A stretch of 64,000 bases of DNA from Paludibacterium sp. B53371. GTDB lineage: Bacteria; Pseudomonadota; Gammaproteobacteria; Burkholderiales; Chromobacteriaceae. The notes under the pieces are model-generated. The model saw nothing but the letters and a program-made list of their open reading frames with translations. It had not been told where the DNA came from and made no database searches. Shown here piece by piece: positions 44,655 through 52,287 of this stretch. Within the stretch, counting starts at the first letter, position 1. The number at the start of each line of letters is the position of its first letter. Made by a program: the position numbers and the translations under genes. The DNA lies in assembly GCF_018802765.1 (NCBI RefSeq), contig NZ_CP069163.1:2800311-2864310 (forward strand). Reading direction: 5' to 3'.

Positions 44655-45434
44655 TCAGTGCCACCAGGCTTTGAAGCGCGCCCAGGGGCCACGCTGATAG
44701 AAGGGAACAACGGATTGATGAAAGTAGTCGGCCAGGCCACCCTCATTGGCATGAATCTGCAGCAGGTCGGCCACTTCGCCGGCGGGCAGCAGGTCAGCCA
44801 GCACATTGCCGGCTTCGCGCAAGACCTGCTCGATATCGCCCTCGCCCTCCAGGCCGATCACCAGGTGTGGCTGCTCGCTCTGACTGGTGTCGTGCATCAG
44901 CGCCAGATAGGCGCGCTGCACAGGCGGATGCTTGAGCAACAGGGTAGACAGCGCCTGCTTGAGATCCTGCGGGTCATGCAGAGGCTGTCCCAGCAATACG
45001 CTCGTTTGCTCGCGGATTTCGCGCTGCTCCGGCGCATGGGTCAGACCGCTGGCCAGCAGCTCGCGGATTTCTGCGGCCTCGAATGACTTGCCGCAGTCCG
45101 AGCCGGGATTGAGATCCAGTGCGCTGCCCAGTGTCAGCACGAACAGCGAGCGGGCCGGCAGCGCCAGGTAGCGGCTCTCTTGCTCGATGGCCTGCTGCAG
45201 CAAGCCGAGCGAGGTGAAGAAGGGAATGGTACTGACCCCGTCCGGACGCTGCCAATGCTGGATATGCAGCTGGCTGCCGGCCTGTATGGTCGTTTCGCCC
45301 GGCCCCAGATCGGTATGGCCGATGATGAACACTTCGGCCTGCAGCAGCGCCGCGAAAAACGCCGGCCGATGCGCCGGATCGGCGGCAGCCTGGCGCAGCA
45401 AAGCTTCCAGTGGACTTTCGCGAATCACCTCCAT
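44655..45434 (-). CDS. SseB-family protein
   Basis: A 259-residue cytoplasmic protein with the SseB layout: N-terminal SseB domain (FFAALLQAEVFIIGH, the phrase TIPFFTSLGLLQQAI, and LNPGSDCGKSF) and a C-terminal SseB_C domain (HPPVQRAYLALM). The family is tied to serine sensitivity in E. coli and its mechanism is not known. Its ATG overlaps the stop of the Crp/Fnr-type gene by one base (TGATG), so both are cotranscribed. Confidence 0.85.
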   Translation of the reverse strand: MEVIRESPLEALLRQAAADPAHRPAFFAALLQAEVFIIGHTDLGPGETTIQAGSQLHIQHWQRPDGVSTIPFFTSLGLLQQAIEQESRYLALPARSLFVLTLGSALDLNPGSDCGKSFEAAEIRELLASGLTHAPEQREIREQTSVLLGQPLHDPQDLKQALSTLLLKHPPVQRAYLALMHDTSQSEQPHLVIGLEGEGDIEQVLREAGNVLADLLPAGEVADLLQIHANEGGLADYFHQSVVPFYQRGPWARFKAWWH

Positions 45435-46126
45435 CAGTCGCCATCCTCTCCCGCAAACTCACCCAGGCCGGCCGGATTGAGTACCAGAATCTCTCTGCCG
45501 TTCACCTGGATCAGCTGCGCCGTCATTAACCGCTGCAACATGCGCGAGAAGGTTTCCGGCGTCAGGTTGAGGCGCGAGGCAATCAGGTTTTTATTCAGCG
45601 GCAGGGGAAACGCCTGTGACGGCTCGCCGGCCTCGCGCCAGCTCTGCAGCAGATAGCCGCTGACACGCTGCAAGGTGCTTTCGGTCGAGTAGCGCTCGAC
45701 ATCACGCACCAGGCCGTGCAGTCGCATCGACATGCCGGCCAGCAGGCGCCGGGCGAAATCAGCATCCGCCGACAAGGCCTGCAGAATGCCATCCGCATCA
45801 ATTTTCAGCAGCAAGGCATCATCCAGACATTGCGCCAGCACCGGCATCGGGTAGCCAAGAAACATCACCGCCTCGGCAAAACTCTGCCCGGGCTGGATCA
45901 CCTCCACGACCTTCTCGCTGCCCTGAGCAGAGAACAGCGACAGCTTGACGCGACCGAAGACCACCACATACATGCCATCGCAGGGATCCCCCTTCTGAAA
46001 CAGCACCTGCCCCTTGTCGGCGCGCACTTCCTGCGCATGCGGCAGCAAGGCGCTCAGTTGCTCGGGCGAGAGCGCCTGGAACAGGGGTTGGTGACGCAAC
46101 AGGGCAGCAATATCGACGTGGGGCAT
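45434..46126 (-). CDS. Crp/Fnr-family transcriptional regulator
   Basis: A 230-residue regulator, start at 46126 (MPHVDIAALLRHQPLF). Residues 20-130 form the cyclic-nucleotide-like beta barrel (VLFQKGDPCDGMYVVVFGRVKLS), then a dimer helix and a winged helix with NLIASRLNLTPETFSRMLQRL. It lacks the N-terminal cysteine cluster of FNR, so it is more like the Dnr/NarR type that senses nitric oxide through heme. An FNR-type box lies 16 bases upstream of its start, suggesting self-regulation. Confidence 0.9.
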   Translation of the reverse strand: MPHVDIAALLRHQPLFQALSPEQLSALLPHAQEVRADKGQVLFQKGDPCDGMYVVVFGRVKLSLFSAQGSEKVVEVIQPGQSFAEAVMFLGYPMPVLAQCLDDALLLKIDADGILQALSADADFARRLLAGMSMRLHGLVRDVERYSTESTLQRVSGYLLQSWREAGEPSQAFPLPLNKNLIASRLNLTPETFSRMLQRLMTAQLIQVNGREILVLNPAGLGEFAGEDGD

Positions 46127-46141
46127 GGGATCTTGAAATCC

Positions 46142-46155
46142 TTGATTCAAATCAT
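46142..46155. promoter_or_regulatory. FNR/Dnr-type binding site
   Basis: TTGATTCAAATCAT matches the consensus TTGAT-N4-ATCAA at nine of ten positions. It sits between the divergent Crp/Fnr gene and the hemerythrin gene and could control both. Confidence 0.75.
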
Positions 46156-46236
46156 TCTGGCTAATAAGGGCGTGCCGACATACTGCCACGCAATGTCTGA
46201 TGCTTCACTCATTTTTGATTTCCGGAAGGCGATGCC

Positions 46237-46656
46237 ATGAATGCCATAGAAAGACTGATCGACCAACACCGTGCCTGTGATGCCCATCTGGTGGACTGCG
46301 AGTCTGCCGTGCGCGCCGGCCAGTGGCAGCCGGCCCTGAGCCATTGGCAGGCTTTCGAAACTGCCATGCTGGCGCACTTCACACTGGAGGAGACACAGCT
46401 GTTTCCGGCTTTTGAAGACGCGACCGGTATGCGCATGGGGCCGACCGTGGTAATGCGCAGCGAGCATGAGGAAATGCGCGCGTTGTTGACCGATGTGCAG
46501 GCGGCGCTCAGCCAGCAGGATGCCGCCGCCTTTCTCGGCCATGGCGAGACGCTGCTGATCCTGATGCAGCAACATAATATGAAAGAAGAAAACGTTCTCT
46601 ATCCGATGTGCGGCCAGCATGTGGCCGGGCTGGAGTCGATGGTGGCCGAGCCATGA
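46237..46656 (+). CDS. Hemerythrin-domain protein
   Basis: A 139-residue four-helix di-iron protein. Metal-ligand motifs are present: IDQHRACDAH in helix 1, HFTLEETQLFPAFED in helix 2, RSEHEEMRALL in helix 3 and QQHNMKEENVLYPM in helix 4. Members bind oxygen or nitric oxide or help repair iron-sulfur clusters (YtfE/Dnr-linked types). The stop overlaps the start of the DUF2249 gene (ATGA). Confidence 0.93.
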   Translation: MNAIERLIDQHRACDAHLVDCESAVRAGQWQPALSHWQAFETAMLAHFTLEETQLFPAFEDATGMRMGPTVVMRSEHEEMRALLTDVQAALSQQDAAAFLGHGETLLILMQQHNMKEENVLYPMCGQHVAGLESMVAEP

Positions 46657-46865
46657 ACGCCCGCGACTTGCGTCATCTGGTACCGCCACAACCGATGGAG
46701 ATCATTCTGGAAGACATTGAGTCACTGCAGGCAGGCCAGGCGCTGGCGTATATCCTGCCGCACCACCCGGTGCCACTGTTCCCGCTGCTGAACCAGGCCG
46801 GAGTACAGCATCACTGCAGTCTGACCGAGGATGGTGGGGTGCTGATCACCCTGACCCGGACATGA
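46653..46865 (+). CDS. DUF2249 small protein
   Basis: A 70-residue protein with the DUF2249 pattern (EIILEDIESLQAGQALAYILPHHP, then FPLLNQ). The family often sits beside hemerythrin and NO-related genes. Start at 46653, overlapping the hemerythrin gene; its own stop overlaps the next start by four bases. Confidence 0.85.
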   Translation: MNARDLRHLVPPQPMEIILEDIESLQAGQALAYILPHHPVPLFPLLNQAGVQHHCSLTEDGGVLITLTRT

Positions 46866-48154
46866 TCGGCAGCACACTGGACTACGACAAAGCGCCACCG
46901 CTTTGGCTGCCGACAGGTTTTTTCCTGGCGGCCATTGGCTGGCTGCTGGTGCTGGCGCTCAGCCTCGCCGCCGCCAGTCCGCTGGCGGCGGATCGCTATC
47001 AGCCGCTGGTCGTCGCCCTGACCCACATGCTGGCACTGGGCGTGCTGGGCAACATCATGCTGGGCGCCTTGCTGCAATTGCTGGCCGTGCTGGCCGGCGT
47101 GGCGCTGACGCGACCGATACGCCTGCTGTGGACAGTGTGGCTACCCTGGCAGGCCGGCGTCGCGCTGCTGTGCCTGGGCTTCGCCCGGGGCTTCAGCCCG
47201 GACGAACTGCTGGCCGGAGCGATAGGGCTGGCACTGGCGCTGGCGGTGTTTCTGACACACGGCATCGTCGGACTGCATCGTTCTCCGGCGCGCGATGGCG
47301 GCAGCCGCGGCATGTTGCGCGCCATGACGGCACTGATGGTCACCGCCCTCCTCGGACTGGCGATGGTGGCCACCCTGCGCGGCAGCGTGGCACTCCCCTT
47401 GTTGCCCCTGCTGCACAGTCATGTGCTGTGGGGCGGGATCGGCTGGCTGCTCGGCCTCTTGATCGCGATCAGTCAGACCGTGTTGCCGATGTTCCTGATC
47501 ACACCGGCTTATCCGCGCCCGGTGCGCTGGCTGAGTGCGGCCCTGCTGCCACTCTTGCTGCTGGCCACACTGTGGCGCCTGCTGGCTCCCGCCATGCCGG
47601 ATCCCTCTGCGCTGGCACTGTGGCTGGCCGTCATGCTCTATGGCGCCCTCACCCTGCGCCTGCTGCAGCAGGCGCGGCGCCCGCAGGACCCGGCACGACG
47701 CAGCTGGCAGCGGGCCGTCTGGTGTCTGCCCGCATCGGCACTGCTGGCCCTCGTCGCCTGGTGGTCCCCAGCTGCTTGCTGGCCGCTGCTGGCGGGGTGG
47801 CTGTGGCTGGGCGGGCTCGGCTTCGGCGTCATGCTGGCCATGCTGGGCAAGATCGTGCCTTTCCTGTGCTGGCTGCACCTGAAGGCCCTGCAACCGCCGC
47901 GCGGTGCCCTGCCCTCCACGCACGGCTTCCTGAGCGAGCAGGTACAGCAACGACTGGGCTGGCTGCATGCGCTGTGGCTGGCAGGCGGGATCGGCTGGTG
48001 CCTGTCCCCCGCACTCTGGCAAGGTGTGTTTGCGGCATCCAGTACCCTGCTGGCAGGCAGTCTGGCCTGGCTGGCCTGGCGCATCACCCGGCAATACCGC
48101 GCGCTGTGCCGGCAGTTTCTGGCCGACGCGCCGCACCCAGCTAGCCACTATTAG
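46862..48154 (+). CDS. Multi-span membrane protein, heme-copper-oxidase-like (NnrS-type context)
   Basis: A 430-residue protein with about 12 hydrophobic segments. Conserved-looking histidines lie in ALTHMLALGVLGNIMLGA, LTHGIVGLHRS and LLHSHVLWGGIGWLLG, together with MLGKIVPFLCWLHLK. This resembles a family distantly related to cytochrome-oxidase subunit I that is found with DUF2249 and hemerythrin genes, and the NnrS proteins. Operon with the two genes upstream (four-base overlap). Function inferred as part of nitric oxide or redox response. Confidence 0.75.
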   Translation: MIGSTLDYDKAPPLWLPTGFFLAAIGWLLVLALSLAAASPLAADRYQPLVVALTHMLALGVLGNIMLGALLQLLAVLAGVALTRPIRLLWTVWLPWQAGVALLCLGFARGFSPDELLAGAIGLALALAVFLTHGIVGLHRSPARDGGSRGMLRAMTALMVTALLGLAMVATLRGSVALPLLPLLHSHVLWGGIGWLLGLLIAISQTVLPMFLITPAYPRPVRWLSAALLPLLLLATLWRLLAPAMPDPSALALWLAVMLYGALTLRLLQQARRPQDPARRSWQRAVWCLPASALLALVAWWSPAACWPLLAGWLWLGGLGFGVMLAMLGKIVPFLCWLHLKALQPPRGALPSTHGFLSEQVQQRLGWLHALWLAGGIGWCLSPALWQGVFAASSTLLAGSLAWLAWRITRQYRALCRQFLADAPHPASHY

Positions 48155-48196
48155 CCACCACATGCATAATTAGCCATCACATAGCTAAAGGTGGCT
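48142..48196. repeat. TAGCCA direct repeats with an inverted partner before the ATPase gene
   Basis: TAGCCA occurs at 48142, 48152 and 48171. The last two are part of a 14-base near-identical repeat (ATTAGCCACCACAT and ATTAGCCATCACAT). AGCCACC at 48153 is also inverted as GGTGGCT at 48190-48196. The block overlaps the end of the membrane-protein gene and the ribosome site of the ATPase gene, which suggests an operator. Confidence 0.6.
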
Positions 48197-48199
48197 GAC

Positions 48200-49288
48200 A
48201 TGCCGGATGATGCCCTGCACTACCCGCGTCAGAAACTGGCCGAATCGGTGTTGATGATGCTCGACAGCGGCCTGTCTTCTGCCCTGACGCTGTTTGCGCC
48301 GCGCCGCATGGGCAAGACCGAATTCCTGCTCAAGGATCTGTTGCCGCTGGCGGAACAGCATGGCTGGCGCGTCGGCTATCACAGTTTCATGGAGGATGAC
48401 GGCCATGGCGGGGCTCACCACTTTCCGGCCATGCTGGCCGCCTTTGCCGACGAGGAACACTGGCTGGCGCGGACGCTGGACAAGATCGGCAGTCATCTGC
48501 TGATCCGTGGCCAGTGGGGGCCGGCCAGCATTGAAAACCGTCCGCCATCCCCGACGGCACCGCTGCCCGCCGTCAGCCAGTTGATCGGCGACCTGGCCGC
48601 ACAGAAGAAACCGGTCCTGTTGCTGCTGGATGAAATCCAGGAGCTGGCTCGCCGCAGTGGCAGCGCGACGCTGATCGCCTCGCTGCGCACGGGACTGGAT
48701 CTGCATCGTGACCGGGTCAAGGTGATCTTTACCGGCTCATCACAAGCCGGCTTGCGCGCCATGTTCGGCGATGCCCGTGCCCCGTTTTTTCACTTTGCCA
48801 CCCTGATCGACTTCCCGCCGCTGGACGAAGGCTTCACCCGCCACATGGCGCAAGGCTACCAGCGCATCACCCGTCGCCCCCTGGATGAGGCCGCGTTGTG
48901 GCAGGCCTTCCTGCAACTGGGTCGGGTCCCACTGCATCTGCGCGCGCTGGTGGAAGAGCTGGCATTGAACCCCGAGCGCACGCTGACCGAGGCCCTGACG
49001 GCACGGCTGAACCTGTTGTCGGATACCAGCGCCTTTGAAAGCCGCTGGCTGGGGCTGGCGCCGCTGGAGCAAAGCCTGTTGCGCGCCATTGCCGCCGGCC
49101 AGCACAGCCCGTATCGCCAGGGCAGCCGGGTGGCACTGGCGGCCGAGCTGGGCCTGCCGACGCTGACGCCCTCTCAGGTTCAGACGGCACTGCGCAAGCT
49201 GGAGCGGCGGGATGTGGTGACCCGCGACGCGCAGGGCTGGCGTCTGGCCGATCCGGTCTTTGCCGAATGGCTGAAGGAACACGACTGA
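48200..49288 (+). CDS. AAA/STAND-type ATPase (archaeal-ATPase-like)
   Basis: A 362-residue ATPase with Walker A APRRMGKTEF (about residues 33-42) and Walker B VLLLLDEIQEL (about 137-147), sensor-like IFTGSSQAGL, and a C-terminal winged helix (LRKLERRDVVTRDAQGWRLADPVF). This is the layout of the pfam ATPase_2/archaeal ATPase group, often linked with regulatory or selfish functions that are poorly defined. I choose the ATG at 48200, six bases after AAAGGTGG; a GTG at 48191 is also in frame. No partner gene is recognised. Confidence 0.85.
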   Translation: MPDDALHYPRQKLAESVLMMLDSGLSSALTLFAPRRMGKTEFLLKDLLPLAEQHGWRVGYHSFMEDDGHGGAHHFPAMLAAFADEEHWLARTLDKIGSHLLIRGQWGPASIENRPPSPTAPLPAVSQLIGDLAAQKKPVLLLLDEIQELARRSGSATLIASLRTGLDLHRDRVKVIFTGSSQAGLRAMFGDARAPFFHFATLIDFPPLDEGFTRHMAQGYQRITRRPLDEAALWQAFLQLGRVPLHLRALVEELALNPERTLTEALTARLNLLSDTSAFESRWLGLAPLEQSLLRAIAAGQHSPYRQGSRVALAAELGLPTLTPSQVQTALRKLERRDVVTRDAQGWRLADPVFAEWLKEHD

Positions 49289-49300
49289 CACCTCTCCCGG

Positions 49301-49328
49301 GCAGACCGGAACATACCATCCGGTCTGC
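49301..49328 (+). terminator. Hairpin after the ATPase gene
   Basis: GCAGACCGGA and TCCGGTCTGC form a perfect ten-pair stem with an eight-base loop twelve bases after the stop. Only a short T pair follows, so termination may be partial. Confidence 0.6.
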
Positions 49329-49630
49329 TTGGTAAATATCGACCTATATCAAAACGGCTTTCTTTTTGACGTGAAACAATGATTATTTGATAGTCGATAG
49401 TTATTTTTAGCTAGAACATTTAACCGTAATGGTTATTATTCTGATATCTGACCGGTAGCAAGCATGGACGGTTGCCGTGTCGCCGACGTGCCACCTGTCA
49501 ACGGGGTATTTCTCGCCCGGACAGACACATTAACCATGAGTCAATGATCTGCAACCGGCATTCGGGCAGCCGCAGCCTGCCCCGCCTGTTGCGATCACCA
49601 GTCCTGGTGACTGGTTTGCCGAGGTGCCAG
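49329..49630 (+). promoter_or_regulatory. AT-rich upstream region of the EIIC-EAL gene
   Basis: About 340 bases separate the ATPase and EIIC-EAL genes. TTGACG at 49366 with GATAGT 17 bases further fits a sigma-70 promoter. TAACC-N5-GGTTA at 49421-49435 is a small palindrome downstream of it. The part from 49472 is open in the frame of the next gene but looks untranslated. Confidence 0.5.
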
Positions 49631-51820
49631 ATGCTGGGATCGTTAGTGGATGATGCGCGGGTAGATGCCTTGCTGGGGTTTTTTGAGCGCCTCGGACAGC
49701 AAGCTTTCTTCATCGCCATCCGCCGCGGCCTGGCTTTCTCCCTCCCGCCGATCATGGTCGGTGCCCTGATCATTCTGTTGCGCCACTTTCCCTCGCTGGT
49801 TCTGCAACGCTTCTTCAGCCAGCTATTGGGCGAACAATGGTTTGCCACCCTGGATGACGTGGCCCAGGTGGCCTTCAGCATGGTCCCGCTGGCGATTCTG
49901 GCCGGCTATGCCAGTACCCGGACCGAGATGTTCAACGAGCAGCACCAAAGCCGCACGGCCATCCCCCCGCTGATTACCTCGGTCGTGATGATGGCCTGCC
50001 TGCTGATTGTGTCGGTGCCGGGCAGCACCGGCAGCTGGTCGGGGGTGCTGTCGGTGGAGCGCGGCTTGCTGGCGGCCATTGTCATCGCCGCCCTGGGCAG
50101 CCCGCTGTTTCTGAGTCTGGCGAGCATACCGCGTCTGCAACTGTCGCTCGGCTCGGCGGGCTTCGACCCCATGGTGCGCGATATCGTGGCCATGACCCCG
50201 GCGGCCATGTGCACCATCCTGCTGTTTTGCGGTCTGCGTGCCCTCCTGCTGGCCTGGGGATTCGACGATCTGCATGCCTACCAGACCCATCTGCTTGGGC
50301 TGATTTTTACCGGCCATCAGGACCCGCTGCACTTTGTGCTCAGCTACGTCTCCATCGGGCAGCTGCTGTGGTTTTTCGGCCTGCATGGCCCGAACATCCT
50401 GGCGCCGGTGACCAACACCCTGCTGATTCCGTCCTCGCTGGCCAATGTCCAGATCGCCGGCCACGGCGCCGGCTCGTATTACATCGTCACACGCGAGTTC
50501 ATCGATGCCTTTGCCCGTCTGGGCGGCTCGGGCAGTACGCTGTGCCTGATTGCCGCCATCCAGCTCGGCTGCCAGGATCGCGGGATACGCCGATTTGCCC
50601 TGTTTGCCCTGATCCCGGCGGCCTTCAACATCAATGAACCGCTGTTGTTTGGCATCCCGCTGATTCTCAACCCGGTCTACCTGATTCCCTTCGTCTGCGC
50701 GCCGCTGCTGCAGATCTGCCTGGCTTACGCCGCCACGCAGCTCGGGCTGATCCCCTGCACCACCCAGTTGACTGTCTGGACTACCCCGCCGCTGCTGAAT
50801 GTCTATGCCATGACTCACTCGCTGACCGCGGTCTGGGTGCAGGGCTTGTGTCTGCTGCTGGGGACGCTGATCTATCTGCCCTTTGTCAGGTTGTCGGATA
50901 CCCTGCGTGCGCGGCGCAGTCGTTTGTTGCTGCGTGCGCTGGCCAGTGCGGCGGAAATGACCGACGCGGGCGGTACAGAGCGCAAGGTGTTGAGTTTGCC
51001 TGGTGAGCTTGGCCTGCTGGCCGAGGCGCTGGCTTTCGATTTGCAAAAAGCCCTGCAGCACCCGGGAGAATTATTTCTCGAGTACCAGCCGCAAATCATG
51101 GCCGACCGTCGCGAGGTATACGGGGTGGAAGCGCTGCTGCGCTGGGCGCATCCGGTTTACGGCCGCATTCCCCCGCCGCTGGTGATTGCGCTGGCGGAAG
51201 ATATCGGCTGCCTGGATGAGCTGGGCATGTTTGTCTTGTCCAGTGCCTGTCAGCAACGGGCCGCCTGGAGCGGCCTGGTACCGGCACAGCTGAAAATGTC
51301 GGTCAATATCTCGCCCAGACAGCTGATCAACCGGGAGTTTGCCACTCAGGTATTGCAGACCCTGTCCGGTTACCGGCTGGACGCGCCCTTGCTGGAGCTG
51401 GAGATCACCGAAACCACGGCGCTGGAGCCGGATGACTTCTCGTTGAGCGCCCTGCAGGACGTGCGCCATTCAGGCGTGCGGATTGCACTGGATGATTTCG
51501 GCATGGGACATACGTCGCTGCGTTATCTGCGGGATTTGCCCATCGACACCATCAAGATCGATAAATCACTGACCCGCTGCATCGGCGAGGAAACCTCCAG
51601 CCAGATCGTGCGCAGCATCGTTGAACTCAGCCACAGCCTGGCCATGGCCACCATCGTCGAAGGGGTGGAGGATGAGACCCAGCTGGCGCAGTGCCTAGCA
51701 CTGGGCTGCGACTGCTTCCAGGGCTATCTGTTCAGTCCGCCCCTGCCGGCTGAGCGCTGCCTGGACTATATCCGCGCCCTGCCCGGCGACAACGTCCCGG
51801 GTCTGCCTGCAAACGATTAG
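49631..51820 (+). CDS. PTS EIIC-like membrane domain fused to an EAL phosphodiesterase
   Basis: A 729-residue fusion. Residues 1-430 form a sugar-permease domain of the cellobiose/chitobiose EIIC type: LLWFFGLHGPNIL, SYYIVTREFIDAFARLGGSG and AAFNINEPLLFGIPLILNPV with about ten spans. Residues 475-720 form an EAL domain with all catalytic motifs: EALLRWAHP, MSVNISPRQL, ELEITET, ALDDFGMG, TIKIDKSL, VEGVED and CFQGYLFSPPL. So it should hydrolyse c-di-GMP under control of a sugar or PTS signal. No EIIA or EIIB domain is present here. The start at 49631 has GAGGTG as ribosome site; earlier in-frame starts lack one and add a low-quality N-terminus. Confidence 0.93.
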   Translation: MLGSLVDDARVDALLGFFERLGQQAFFIAIRRGLAFSLPPIMVGALIILLRHFPSLVLQRFFSQLLGEQWFATLDDVAQVAFSMVPLAILAGYASTRTEMFNEQHQSRTAIPPLITSVVMMACLLIVSVPGSTGSWSGVLSVERGLLAAIVIAALGSPLFLSLASIPRLQLSLGSAGFDPMVRDIVAMTPAAMCTILLFCGLRALLLAWGFDDLHAYQTHLLGLIFTGHQDPLHFVLSYVSIGQLLWFFGLHGPNILAPVTNTLLIPSSLANVQIAGHGAGSYYIVTREFIDAFARLGGSGSTLCLIAAIQLGCQDRGIRRFALFALIPAAFNINEPLLFGIPLILNPVYLIPFVCAPLLQICLAYAATQLGLIPCTTQLTVWTTPPLLNVYAMTHSLTAVWVQGLCLLLGTLIYLPFVRLSDTLRARRSRLLLRALASAAEMTDAGGTERKVLSLPGELGLLAEALAFDLQKALQHPGELFLEYQPQIMADRREVYGVEALLRWAHPVYGRIPPPLVIALAEDIGCLDELGMFVLSSACQQRAAWSGLVPAQLKMSVNISPRQLINREFATQVLQTLSGYRLDAPLLELEITETTALEPDDFSLSALQDVRHSGVRIALDDFGMGHTSLRYLRDLPIDTIKIDKSLTRCIGEETSSQIVRSIVELSHSLAMATIVEGVEDETQLAQCLALGCDCFQGYLFSPPLPAERCLDYIRALPGDNVPGLPAND

Positions 51821-51823
51821 ACC

Positions 51824-52129
51824 CTAGGCCTGCAGCAAGGCCTGCAACATGCCGCTGGCCAGCCCGTCCGGCAAACTGTCCAGCAGTTGGCGAGCCTCTT
51901 CGATCTCCGCACGTTCAAACAGCATCGAGCCCAGCGCCGTCATGGTGTGGCGCTCTTGCGCCGTCATTCTGGGCGCCAGTTGTACCTGCATGATGGCATA
52001 GGCCATGGCACCGCTGCTGCGCTGTCCGTTGTAAGAATCCTTCTTGTTTGAAGCCATGTTTTGCAGCAGGCCGATCACGGCATCGTGACCGCCGGCCAGG
52101 GTGTTGTCATTCACGTCAGGGGCATCCAT
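51824..52129 (-). CDS. Hypothetical protein, about 101 residues
   Basis: A small helical protein (ATG at 52129), convergent with the EIIC-EAL gene, with no signal peptide or span. The C-terminal half is helical and Leu/Glu-rich (EEARQLLDSLPDGLASGM). No good ribosome site is visible, so the exact start is unsure. Family not recognised. Confidence 0.5.
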   Translation of the reverse strand: MDAPDVNDNTLAGGHDAVIGLLQNMASNKKDSYNGQRSSGAMAYAIMQVQLAPRMTAQERHTMTALGSMLFERAEIEEARQLLDSLPDGLASGMLQALLQA

Positions 52130-52194
52130 AAGCTAGACAGGACGGCAATATGCCATCGACATTAAGCATTTATAAAATGTGGTCAAAAACAAAC

Positions 52195-52208
52195 ATACCA
52201 TTTGGTAT
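52195..52208. promoter_or_regulatory. Palindrome upstream of the chemoreceptor gene
   Basis: ATACCA-TT-TGGTAT is a perfect palindrome in the AT-rich region 80 bases before the chemoreceptor start. TTGACGTGAA at 52255 lies between it and the gene. A regulator site is possible. Confidence 0.45.
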
Positions 52209-52287
52209 TTTACGGTTTAATGTAGGAATAAAACACATAATTCTTTAGACTCTCTTGACGTGAATCTATAAAAAAACGGAGCAAAGA

